DNA of 50,985 bases from Pseudomonadota bacterium (GTDB taxonomy: Bacteria > Myxococcota > Myxococcia > Myxococcales > Myxococcaceae), in NCBI GenBank assembly GCA_023423535.1, contig JAFAFL010000122.1:1-50985 (forward strand). The letters are read 5' to 3'. The notes under the pieces were generated by a model. The model saw only the letters and a program-made list of their open reading frames with translations, ran no database searches and had not been told where the DNA came from. Positions 37,546 to 45,781 of this stretch are shown piece after piece. The stretch's first letter is position 1. Each line of letters opens with the position of its first letter. Made by a program: the position numbers and the translations under genes.

Positions 37546-37581
37546 TTTTCGTCAGTCGGGGGTGTCAGGCGCTGACGAAAA
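37546..37581. promoter_or_regulatory. Inverted repeat upstream of pilA, candidate PilR enhancer
   Basis: TTTTCGTCAG (37546-37555) and its exact reverse complement CTGACGAAAA (37572-37581) flank a 16-base spacer. They lie about 107-142 bases upstream of the predicted pilA start, the usual distance for a sigma-54 activator site. (C/G)TGTC words, reported for Pseudomonas PilR sites, occur nearby (for example at 37562-37566 and 37586-37590). No T-tract suited to a pilR terminator follows, so a regulatory role is preferred. Confidence 0.5.
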
Positions 37582-37623
37582 GCGGCTGTCGGGCCGGGTA
37601 GGACACCACCCGGTGGGTCACTG

Positions 37624-39006
37624 TCAGTCGCCATCGCCGAGGCCGTGCTTGGCCAGCCGATACCTGAACGAGCGGAACGTCAGCCCGAGCAGCTCCGCCG
37701 CGCGCGTCTTCACCCCGTCCGCCTTCTTCAGGGCCTCGAGGAGGAAGGTGCGCTCGATCTGATCGAGGTGCCGTTCCAGCGAGAAGCCGGGCGAGAGGGA
37801 AACCTCGTGCGGCGGAAGGGGATCGCTTCTGCCCGTCACCGAAGGCGGCAGCGTCTCCGGCCCCAGCGTGTCGCCCTCGCTCAGCGTGGCGGCGCGCTCG
37901 ACCATGTTCTCGAGCTGCCGCACGTTGCCGGGGAACGGGTAGCGCTCCAGCAGCGCCAGCGCCTCGGGCGTGAAGCGCAGGCCGGGCCGCGCGAGCTCCT
38001 TCCCCATCCGGTCGAGGAAGTGCTGCGAGAGGAGGCGGATGTCCGCGGGCCGCTCGCGCAGAGGCGGCAGCTCGAGCGTGATCACGTTCAGCCGGTAGAA
38101 GAGGTCCTCGCGGAAGCGGCCGGCCTTCACCTCGTCCTCGAGCCGCCGGTTCGTCGCCGCCACGATGCGCGCTTCGAACGGCTTCTCCGCCGCGCTGCCG
38201 ACCGGCTTCACCTTCCGCTCCTGCAGCACGCGCAGGAGCTTCACCTGCATCGACGGAGGGACCTCCCCGATCTCGTCGAGGAACACCGTCCCCTGCCCCG
38301 CGCTCACCAGAAGACCGGGCCGGTCCTGCATCGCCCCGGTGAACGCGCCCTTCACGTGACCGAAGAGCTCGCTCTCCAGCACGCCCTCCGCGAGCGCGGC
38401 GCAGTTCACCGGCAGGAACGGCTGACCTGCACGGGGCCCCATCAGGTGGATCGCCCGCGCCACGAGCTCCTTGCCGGTGCCGCTCTCTCCGGTCACGAGC
38501 ACGGTCGTCCTCGACGCCGCGACCTTCCGGACGAGCTCCCAGATGCCCTGCATCGCCGGGCTGTCGCCGACCCAGAAGAGGTTCTTCCGCTCCGAGCCCA
38601 GCGTCTCGCGCAGCGCGGTGTTCTCGCGGAGCAGCGCGCGCTTCTCGAGCGCCTTCTGCACGAGCAGCCGCAGCTCGTCGTTGTCGAAGGGCTTGGAGAT
38701 GTAGTCGTACGCGCCCTGGCGCATCGCCTCCACCGCGGTGGCCGGCGTGCCGTACGCGGTGATGAGGATGACCTCGGGCGGCGTGCCCAGCGCGCGCGCG
38801 GCCTTGAGGACCTCGAGCCCGCTGCCCTGCCCCAGCTTCATGTCCGAGATGACGAGGTCGAACGGTCCTGCGGCGCCGTCACCCGAGAGCCTCGCCACGG
38901 CCTCGCGCTCGGAGCCGCACGTCTGTACCTCGTAGCCCGCGCCCTCCAGCAACAGGCCCAGGTACTCCTGCATCGAGGGTTCGTCATCAACGACGAGTAT
39001 CCGCAA
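37624..39006 (-). CDS. pilR: Sigma-54-dependent response regulator PilR
   Basis: Protein of 460 residues: receiver (phosphoacceptor in LVISDMKLGQG, Lys in ISKPFDNDE), AAA+ domain (VTGESGTGKELVARAI, canonical GAFTGA, GTVFLDEIGEVP, FPGNVRQLENMVERAA) and a C-terminal Fis-type helix-turn-helix (EALKKADGVKTRAAELLGLTFRSFRYRL in pieces). In known systems PilR activates pilA through sigma-54. The ATG overlaps the pilS 3' end by 20 bases. The gene ends 243 bases before the pilA start, and that gap holds the pilA promoter and its inverted repeat. Confidence 0.97.
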   Translation of the reverse strand: MRILVVDDEPSMQEYLGLLLEGAGYEVQTCGSEREAVARLSGDGAAGPFDLVISDMKLGQGSGLEVLKAARALGTPPEVILITAYGTPATAVEAMRQGAYDYISKPFDNDELRLLVQKALEKRALLRENTALRETLGSERKNLFWVGDSPAMQGIWELVRKVAASRTTVLVTGESGTGKELVARAIHLMGPRAGQPFLPVNCAALAEGVLESELFGHVKGAFTGAMQDRPGLLVSAGQGTVFLDEIGEVPPSMQVKLLRVLQERKVKPVGSAAEKPFEARIVAATNRRLEDEVKAGRFREDLFYRLNVITLELPPLRERPADIRLLSQHFLDRMGKELARPGLRFTPEALALLERYPFPGNVRQLENMVERAATLSEGDTLGPETLPPSVTGRSDPLPPHEVSLSPGFSLERHLDQIERTFLLEALKKADGVKTRAAELLGLTFRSFRYRLAKHGLGDGD

Positions 39007-40609
39007 CCTTGTTCACCTCTCCCGCCGCGGGCAGCGAGACCACGAACTCGGTGCCCGACTCGCGCGACGACGTTACCCGCACCGTCCCTCCATGCGCGCG
39101 CACGATCGAGTGCGCGGTGGAGAGCCCGAGCCCGGTGCCGCCCATCCCCTGCCGGGTGGTGAAGAAGGGCTCGAACACGCGGGCGAGATCCTCCGGCGGA
39201 ATGCTCCCCGCGCTGTCCCACACGCGCAGCTCCGCGAAGCCACCGCCCGGCGCGCTGCCCAGCGACACCTTCACCCGTCCACCCGGACCGACCGCGGCCA
39301 CCGCGTTGCGCAGCATGTTGATGAGCACCTGCCGCACCTGATCCGGATCCGCCTGCGCGAGTACGTCTTCCGGGCCGAGCTCCGTCTGCACCACCGCGGC
39401 GCTCACCGCGGGATCGCCCGACAGCATCTCCAGCGTCTCGGTCACCACCTCGCGCAGGGAGCAGCGGCGCAGCATCGGCGGCGGCGGACGCGCGAAGCGG
39501 AGGAAGTCCTCCACCAGTTGGGTGAGGCGGTCGCTCTCGCGCACGAGGATCTGCGCGAGCCTCGGCGCGTTCTTCTGCTCCGGGGCCTCGGTGAGCATCT
39601 GCGCCGAGCCTCGCATCGCCGCCAGCGGGTTGCGGATCTCGTGCGCGAGCTGCGCGGAGAGCTTGCCCAGCGCCGCCAGCCGGTCCACCCGCTTGAGCTC
39701 CTCCTCCATCCGCCGCAGCTCGGTGAGGTCGGTGAAGACGACGAGTCGCTGAGACGGATCCGACGCCAGCGTGCTGGTGGTCAGCCCGAGCGCGCGCTGT
39801 CCCTGCGGCGTGGGCACCTCCAGCAACCCGCGCCGCGTGGAGCCCCCGAGCGCATCCACGCCGGGCAGGATCTCCTCCGCGGGCCTTCCGTTCAGCGCGC
39901 CGGCATCACGCCCGAGGATCTGCTCCGCGGCGCGGTTGGCGAAGGTCACCCGTCCGTCGGCGCCGCAGGTCAGAAGCCCGGACGGCATCGAGGCGAGGAT
40001 CTGCCGGTGCAGCTCCGCCAGCGCGGCCAGATCCGACTCGCGCGCCGAGAGCCTTCCGCCCGTCGCCGCGAGCTGCCGTGAGAGGTAGCCCGCGAGCACC
40101 GCGATGAGGAACTGCGCGAGCACGTTGCTCACCAGCAGGAACGCGAGCCGGTCCCCGCTGAGCACCGCCGCGTCCTGCGGCAGCCGGAGCAGGCCCCACT
40201 GCAGCACGAGGGTGAGCAGCGCGAACGCGGCGGAGGAGGCCATCGCGGTGATGACCGCGCCGCGCTGGAAGAGGAGGATCGATCCCGCGACGATCGCGAC
40301 GAGGTACGCGAAGGTGAACGGCGATTCAGGTCCGCCGGTGAGGTAGACGAGCGACGTCGCCAGCACCACGTCGCCGAGCACCTGCACCCAGCCGGCGACC
40401 TCGCGCGCGCGGCCGCGGCGCAGCCACACCGCGTAGATCAGCGACAGCAGGTACACCGCCGCGATCAGCGTGAAGGAGAGCGAGTCCTCTGCCGAGAGGA
40501 GCGCGGGCGGCGCGGACAGCAGGCGCACCGCGAGCGCGGCGAGCATGAGGCTCGTGGCCACCATCCGGAAGATGGAGAGCCACAGGAGCTTCTTGCGGAG
40601 GTCGGCCAT
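38987..40609 (-). CDS. pilS: Sensor histidine kinase PilS
   Basis: Protein of about 540 residues: six membrane helices in the first 190 residues, a coiled-coil/PAS region (LTCGADGRVTFANRAAEQILGRDAGALNGRPAEEILPG in parts), HisKA (LSAQLAHEIRNPLAAMRGSAQML) and HATPase_c (NMLRNAVAAVGPGG, GTGLGLSTAHSIVRAHGG). It phosphorylates PilR. The polytopic N-terminus matches PilS kinases thought to sense pilin in the inner membrane. Start: I prefer ATG at 40609, giving MADLRKKLLWLSIFR; a GTG at 40651 would overlap the pilC stop. Neither has a strong ribosome site. Confidence 0.95.
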   Translation of the reverse strand: MADLRKKLLWLSIFRMVATSLMLAALAVRLLSAPPALLSAEDSLSFTLIAAVYLLSLIYAVWLRRGRAREVAGWVQVLGDVVLATSLVYLTGGPESPFTFAYLVAIVAGSILLFQRGAVITAMASSAAFALLTLVLQWGLLRLPQDAAVLSGDRLAFLLVSNVLAQFLIAVLAGYLSRQLAATGGRLSARESDLAALAELHRQILASMPSGLLTCGADGRVTFANRAAEQILGRDAGALNGRPAEEILPGVDALGGSTRRGLLEVPTPQGQRALGLTTSTLASDPSQRLVVFTDLTELRRMEEELKRVDRLAALGKLSAQLAHEIRNPLAAMRGSAQMLTEAPEQKNAPRLAQILVRESDRLTQLVEDFLRFARPPPPMLRRCSLREVVTETLEMLSGDPAVSAAVVQTELGPEDVLAQADPDQVRQVLINMLRNAVAAVGPGGRVKVSLGSAPGGGFAELRVWDSAGSIPPEDLARVFEPFFTTRQGMGGTGLGLSTAHSIVRAHGGTVRVTSSRESGTEFVVSLPAAGEVNKVADTRR

Positions 40610-40637
40610 CACCGGAACGGCGACGGCCTGCGTGCTG

Positions 40638-41891
40638 CTACTTGATGGCACCGGCGATGCTGAAGATCGGCAGGTACATCGAGATGAGGAAGCCGCCGAC
40701 GACCACGCCGAGGAACACCATCAGCAAGGGCTCGATCATCGCGGTGAGGCCGGCGACCGCGGTGTCGACCTCGTCGTCGTAGAAGTCGGCGATCTTGTTG
40801 AGCATGGTGTCCATCGCACCGGTCGCCTCGCCGACGCCGATCATCTGGACCACCATCGCGGGGAACACGCCCGTCTCCTGCAGCGGCCCGGCGATGTTCT
40901 TGCCCTCGGAGATCTTCGTCCGCACGTAGTAGATGCCCGCCTCCACCGTGCGGTTGCCGGCCGTCTTCGCCGTCACGTCCAGCGCGTCGAGGATGGGGAC
41001 GCCGGAGCTGATCATCGTCCCCAGCGTGCGGGTGAAGCGCGCCACCGCCACCTTGCGCAGCACCGGCCCGAAGATGGGCGTGTGGAGGAAGACCTTGTCG
41101 CAGATCTTCCGGCCCTTCGGGTTCCGGTAGAAGAGCGTGAACGAGACCACCGCCGCGACGATCGCGCCGATGATCACGAGGAACCACTCCTGCAGCCACT
41201 CGGAGAGGTTCACCACGAACTGCGTGGGCGCCGGCAGTGCGCTTCCGAAGTCCGCGAACATCGCCGCGAACACCGGGGTGACCTTCAGGAGCAGCAGCGC
41301 GGTCACGGCGATGGCGACGATGATCACGATGGCCGGATAGGTCATCGCGCTCTTCACCTTGCGCTTGAGCTTCTCGCTCTTCTCCCGGTACGCCGCGAGC
41401 CGGTTGAGGATGTTGTCGAGGATGCCGCCGACCTCGCCCGCCGCGCACAGCTGCGTGTAGAGCTCGTCGAAGACCTTCGGATGATCCTTCAGCGCGTCCG
41501 CGAACGTGGAGCCGCTCTCCACCTTCGTCTTGATCGCGAAGATGACCTTCTTGAACGCCGGGTTCGGCTCCTGGCCCCCGAGGATGTCGAGGCACTGCAC
41601 CAGCGGCAGGCCCGCGTCGATCATCGTCGCGAACTGGCGGGTGAAGACGAGGATGTCCTTGCCCGTCACGCCGCCGATGCCGGGCAGCGTGACGTTCATG
41701 TCCAGCGCGCCCTTCTTGCGCACCTTCGTGGGCGTGAGTCCGAGCGACTTCAGGCGGTTCTCCACCGCCTCGGAGGAGCCACCCTCCATCTCGCCCTTCT
41801 TCACCTCACCGTTCTTGGTGCGCGCCTCCCACGCGAAGACGTCCGGCGTCTTCTTCTTCGGGGCGGTCTTCTGCTGCGCTGCAACGGCCAT
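40638..41891 (-). CDS. pilC: Inner-membrane platform protein PilC
   Basis: Polytopic protein of 417 residues of the GspF/PilC family. It has an N-terminal cytoplasmic region (FAWEARTKNGEVKKGEMEGGS), then two related GspF domains, each with FTRQFATMIDAGLPLVQCL or FTRTLGTMISSGVPILDAL, and three to four helices. PilC is rotated by PilB or PilT and transfers pilins into or out of the fibre. The start MAVAAQQK lies 51 bases after pilT. Its stop is close to or inside the start of pilS, so platform and regulator genes are transcribed together. Confidence 0.97.
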   Translation of the reverse strand: MAVAAQQKTAPKKKTPDVFAWEARTKNGEVKKGEMEGGSSEAVENRLKSLGLTPTKVRKKGALDMNVTLPGIGGVTGKDILVFTRQFATMIDAGLPLVQCLDILGGQEPNPAFKKVIFAIKTKVESGSTFADALKDHPKVFDELYTQLCAAGEVGGILDNILNRLAAYREKSEKLKRKVKSAMTYPAIVIIVAIAVTALLLLKVTPVFAAMFADFGSALPAPTQFVVNLSEWLQEWFLVIIGAIVAAVVSFTLFYRNPKGRKICDKVFLHTPIFGPVLRKVAVARFTRTLGTMISSGVPILDALDVTAKTAGNRTVEAGIYYVRTKISEGKNIAGPLQETGVFPAMVVQMIGVGEATGAMDTMLNKIADFYDDEVDTAVAGLTAMIEPLLMVFLGVVVGGFLISMYLPIFSIAGAIK

Positions 41892-41942
41892 CAGCGTGTC
41901 TCCTGGGGCGGGCAGTCTACCCCACAGGTCAAGTTCCGTCGC

Positions 41943-43061
41943 CTAACGGGTCCCAGGCCCCATCCCGGCTCGCTGCTGGCCAGGCAAGGTACCGGCCGCG
42001 CTGCTCGCGAGGATGTTCTTCAGCTCGTCCGGATCCGACGACCGCGCGAAGGCCTCGTCCTGGCTGATCAGCCGCCGGGTGAGGAGCGCCGCGAGCGCCT
42101 GATTCATCGTCTGCATCCCGAACTTGCCCTGACCCACCTGCATCGAGCTGTAGATCTGGTGGACCTTGTCCTCGCGGATGAGGTTCCGGATGGCGGGGTT
42201 GGGGACCATGATCTCCAGCGCCAGCACGCGGCCGGGACCGCCGGCGCGGGCGATCAGCGTCTGCGACATCACGCCTTCGAGCGTGAACGACATCTGCGCG
42301 CGGACCTGCGGCTGCTGGTACGGCGGGAACACGTCGAGGATCCGGTTGATCGTCTGCACGCAGGAGTTCGTGTGCAGGGTGCCGAAGCAGACGTGACCGG
42401 TCTCGGCGATGGTCAGCGCCGCCTCGATCGTCTCGAGGTCGCGCATCTCGCCCACGAGCACCACGTCCGGATCCTGGCGGAGGATGTACTTCAGCGCCGT
42501 CTTGAACGACCGCGTGTCCGCGCCGACCTCGCGCTGGTTCACGAGGCAGTTCTTGTGCGGGTGCAGGTACTCGATCGGATCCTCGATCGTCATGATGTGC
42601 TCGTGACGCTCGCTGTTGATCTTGTCGATGATCGAGGCCAGCGTCGTGCTCTTGCCCGAGCCGGTGGGACCGGTGACGAGGATGAGGCCGCGCGGACGCT
42701 TCGACAGCTCGGCGACGACCGGCGGAAGCCCCAGCTCCTGGAAGGTGAGGATCTTGAAGGGGATGGTCCGGAACGCGCCGGCCACCGCGCCGCGCTGCAT
42801 GAAGATGTTCGCGCGGAAGCGGGAGAGCCCCTTCACGCCGAAGGAGAGGTCGAGCTCGTTGTCCTCCTCGAACTTGTGCTTCTGCGCGTCGGTGAGGATC
42901 GAGTAGCAGAGCTGCTTCGTCTCCACCGGTGTCAGCGGCGCCGTCTTCAGCGGCACCAGCTCGCCGTCCACGCGCAGCTGCGGAGGAGAGCCGGTGGTGA
43001 GGTGAAGGTCGGAAGCGCCCTTCTCGACCATCGCCTTGAGGAGCTGGTGCAGATTCGCCAC
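41943..43061 (-). CDS. pilT: Pilus retraction ATPase PilT
   Basis: Hexameric ATPase of 372 residues powering retraction. Seen: N-terminal PAS-like half (MANLHQLLKAMVEKGASDLHLTTGSPP), Walker A GPTGSGKST, Asp box, Walker B LVGEMRDLETIEAAL, His box GHVCFGTLHTNS, and the PilT-specific C-terminal motif AIRNLIRE. The final Ala/Gly/Pro tail is variable. It begins 21 bases after pilB. A pilU paralogue is absent from the window. Confidence 0.98.
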   Translation of the reverse strand: MANLHQLLKAMVEKGASDLHLTTGSPPQLRVDGELVPLKTAPLTPVETKQLCYSILTDAQKHKFEEDNELDLSFGVKGLSRFRANIFMQRGAVAGAFRTIPFKILTFQELGLPPVVAELSKRPRGLILVTGPTGSGKSTTLASIIDKINSERHEHIMTIEDPIEYLHPHKNCLVNQREVGADTRSFKTALKYILRQDPDVVLVGEMRDLETIEAALTIAETGHVCFGTLHTNSCVQTINRILDVFPPYQQPQVRAQMSFTLEGVMSQTLIARAGGPGRVLALEIMVPNPAIRNLIREDKVHQIYSSMQVGQGKFGMQTMNQALAALLTRRLISQDEAFARSSDPDELKNILASSAAGTLPGQQRAGMGPGTR

Positions 43062-43082
43062 GGTGGGTATCCCCTGTGATGT

Positions 43083-44777
43083 CTAGAAGCGGTCCGGCGC
43101 GGTGTTGGCCACGACCTCGCCGAGAGTCGTCACGCCCGCCATCATCTTGTTCAACCCGCTCATGCGCAGGCTGCTCATGCCGAGGCGGATGGCCTCCTGC
43201 TTCAGCTCCGCCGCGGACGCGCCGTTGAGCACGAGCTCCTTGAGGCCGTCCCAGAACGGCATGACCTCGTAGATCGCCACGCGGCCCTTGTAGCCACGGT
43301 CGTTGCAGTCGCGGCAGCCGTTGGGCTCGAACGCGGTGAAGGTGCCGATGCGGTCCGGCGGCACGCCCGCGTCGAGGAACGCCTGCTCCGGCAGGTTCGA
43401 GGGCTTCTTGCAGTTGTTGCAGAGCCTGCGGCACAAGCGCTGGGCAAGGATGAGGTTGAGGGACGCCGTCACGAGGAACGGCTCGATGCCCATGTTGAGC
43501 AGACGGCTCACCGTGCCCGGCGCGTCGTTGGTGTGCAGCGTGGAGAGCACGAGGTGGCCGGTGAGCGCCGCCTTCACGCCGATCTCCGCGGTCTCGAAGT
43601 CGCGGATCTCGCCGATCATGATGATGTCCGGGTCCTGCCGGAGGAACGACCGGAGCGCGGAGGCGAAGTTCAGGCCGATGTCGTCGTGCATCTGGACCTG
43701 GTTGATGCCGGCGAAGTTGAACTCCACCGGGTCTTCCGCGGTGCTGATGTTCACGTCGACCGTGTTCAGCGCGGCGAGGCCCGAGTAGAGCGTCGTCGTC
43801 TTGCCGGAGCCGGTGGGACCGGTGACGAGCACCATCCCGTACGGCCGGTCGATGGCCTCCTTGAACCACTTCAGCGGCTCGGGGTCGAAGCCCAGCTTCG
43901 TCATGTCCAGCTGGAGGTTCGACTTGTCGAGGAGGCGCATCACCACCTTCTCGCCGAACAGCGTGGGGCAGACGCTGACGCGGAAGTCCATCTCCTTGCC
44001 GCCGCCCATCTTGATCTTGATGCGGCCGTCCTGCGGGAGCCGGCGCTCGCTGATGTCGAGCTCCGCCATGATCTTCAGACGCGAGGTGATCGCGTTCTTC
44101 AGCTTCATGGGCGGCTTCATCACGTCGTAGAGCACGCCGTCGATGCGGAAGCGGACGCGGAAGTCCTTCTCGTAGGGCTCGACGTGGATGTCGGAGGCGC
44201 CCTTCTTGATCGCGTCGAGGAGGATGAGGTTCACCAGCTTGACCACCGGCGCGTCGTCCGCGCTCTTGGCGATCTCGTCGATGTTCTCGTCCTCTTCGTG
44301 CGAGACCTCGACGTCCTCGATGTCGCCGACGATCTCCTCGAGCGACGGGCCCTTCTCCGCGTAGTAGCGCTCGATGGCCTCGCGGATGGAGGGCTCGGAG
44401 GCGACGACGCTCTCGATGTTGTAGCCGGTGAGGAACTTGAGGTCGTCCACCGCGTAGATGTTCGAGGGGTCGCACATCGCGACGATCAGCGACGGCCCCG
44501 CGCGGTTCACCGGGATGACGAGGTGCTTCTCCGCCACGTCCTTCGGAACGAGCTTGATGATGTCCGGGTCGATGTCGAAGTCGCGCAGGTTGATCGCGGG
44601 GACGCCGTACTGCTTCGAGAGGAAGTCGGTGAGCTTCGACTCCTCGATCGCGCCCGTCTTGATCAGCGCGGTGCCGATCCTCGTGCCCGTCTTCTGCTGT
44701 TCTTCCTGCGCCTTGCGGAGCTGCTGAATGGAGATGAGGTTCTCGCGGACCAGCAGTTCGCCAAGTCTTCCAGACAT
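43083..44777 (-). CDS. pilB: Pilus extension ATPase PilB
   Basis: Hexameric ATPase of 564 residues powering pilus assembly. The N-terminus (RLGELLVRENLISIQQLRKAQEEQ and a second similar unit) is an MshEN-type domain, which binds c-di-GMP in related ATPases. The catalytic half has Walker A GPTGSGKTTT, Asp box, Walker B IIMIGEIRDFETAEIG, His box GHLVLSTLHTND, and the tetracysteine zinc site (CNNC and CRDC). It is the first pil gene after ribF, 17 bases downstream of it on the same strand, so ribF and pilB may share a transcript. Confidence 0.98.
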   Translation of the reverse strand: MSGRLGELLVRENLISIQQLRKAQEEQQKTGTRIGTALIKTGAIEESKLTDFLSKQYGVPAINLRDFDIDPDIIKLVPKDVAEKHLVIPVNRAGPSLIVAMCDPSNIYAVDDLKFLTGYNIESVVASEPSIREAIERYYAEKGPSLEEIVGDIEDVEVSHEEDENIDEIAKSADDAPVVKLVNLILLDAIKKGASDIHVEPYEKDFRVRFRIDGVLYDVMKPPMKLKNAITSRLKIMAELDISERRLPQDGRIKIKMGGGKEMDFRVSVCPTLFGEKVVMRLLDKSNLQLDMTKLGFDPEPLKWFKEAIDRPYGMVLVTGPTGSGKTTTLYSGLAALNTVDVNISTAEDPVEFNFAGINQVQMHDDIGLNFASALRSFLRQDPDIIMIGEIRDFETAEIGVKAALTGHLVLSTLHTNDAPGTVSRLLNMGIEPFLVTASLNLILAQRLCRRLCNNCKKPSNLPEQAFLDAGVPPDRIGTFTAFEPNGCRDCNDRGYKGRVAIYEVMPFWDGLKELVLNGASAAELKQEAIRLGMSSLRMSGLNKMMAGVTTLGEVVANTAPDRF

Positions 44778-44794
44778 GAGGCCCGGGAGTGTCC

Positions 44795-45751
44795 CTACCC
44801 GCCCCTTGGAGTGTCAAGGACTCGGGCAGCAACCGTACGAGCGCTCTCCACGTCTCTCCGTATCTGGGTAGCCAGCTCTTCCGGAGAGCCAAAACGCTGC
44901 TCGGGACGCAGGCGCTCGAGGAACTGCACGCGCACCTCCCTGCCGTACAGATCGCCGCTGAAGTCGATCAGGTGGACCTCAACCGTGACCTCACTGCCGC
45001 CGAAGGTGGGCTTCACGCCGATGTTCGCGGCGCCGGGAAGCCACGCGCCGTTGCCGCTCGGATGCGAGTTCGCGTTGGGCAGCAGCTTCACCCGCACCGC
45101 ATACACGCCTGCCGCGGGACGGAGCTCATTCGCGGTGTCCACGTTGGCCGTGGGGAAGCCGATCGTGCGGCCTCTCCCCATCCCGCTCACCACCCGGCCG
45201 TCCAGATCGAACGGGCGCCCGAGGAGTCTCTCCGCCGCGTCCACGCGACCCTCGAGGATGTACTCGCGGACCTTCGACGAGGAGACGACGACGCCGCCGA
45301 TCGTCACAGCCGGGACCACGTGCACTTGCGCGCCGCGCTTTGCTGCCGCGGCCTGCAGCGTCTCCACCGTGCCGCCGCGCTTCGTGCCGTAGGTGAAGTC
45401 CGCGCCGACGACGAGATGCTTCGCGCCCAGCTCGTCGAGCAGCGAGGCCTCGAAAGCAGCGGGCGTGGTCGTGGCGTACTCGCGCGTGAACGGGAGCAGC
45501 AACGTGGCGGTGAGCCCGAGCTCCTCGAACAGCTCGAGCTTGCGCGCGCGGGTGGTGATGAGCTTCGGCGCGAGCTCCGGCTGGAGGACCTTGCCCGGGT
45601 GCGGATCGAAGGTCAGCGCCACCGCGGGACCGTGCGCGCGCGCCTCGGCGAAGAGCGCCTGGTGGCCCTTGTGCACGCCGTCGAAGTTGCCCAGCGCGAC
45701 CGAGCAGCCCCGAAGGCCCTCCGCGTCCCGGATGGAATGGAAAATCCTCAT
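44795..45751 (-). CDS. ribF: Bifunctional riboflavin kinase / FAD synthetase
   Basis: Enzyme of 318 residues converting riboflavin to FMN and FMN to FAD. N-terminal nucleotidyltransferase: VALGNFDGVHKGHQAL and the ISSSKVREYI-like SSSKVREYILEG. C-terminal kinase: GRGRTIGFPTANV and the substrate region GVYAVRV. The start ATG at 45751 gives the normal N-terminus; the frame stays open for 278 codons upstream but that extension lies antisense to the next gene and is not used. It is 30 bases from the divergent surface-protein gene and directly upstream of pilB. Confidence 0.95.
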   Translation of the reverse strand: MRIFHSIRDAEGLRGCSVALGNFDGVHKGHQALFAEARAHGPAVALTFDPHPGKVLQPELAPKLITTRARKLELFEELGLTATLLLPFTREYATTTPAAFEASLLDELGAKHLVVGADFTYGTKRGGTVETLQAAAAKRGAQVHVVPAVTIGGVVVSSSKVREYILEGRVDAAERLLGRPFDLDGRVVSGMGRGRTIGFPTANVDTANELRPAAGVYAVRVKLLPNANSHPSGNGAWLPGAANIGVKPTFGGSEVTVEVHLIDFSGDLYGREVRVQFLERLRPEQRFGSPEELATQIRRDVESARTVAARVLDTPRGG

Positions 45752-45781
45752 GCCGCGGCGTATAGCGCGCCTTCCGTGTCC

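Noticed and set aside
37546..37581. Inverted repeat downstream of pilR read as a terminator
   Set aside because: The 3' arm on the pilR strand ends in A residues, not T, and no U-tract follows; its distance from the pilA sigma-54 promoter fits an activator site better. Not fully excluded.
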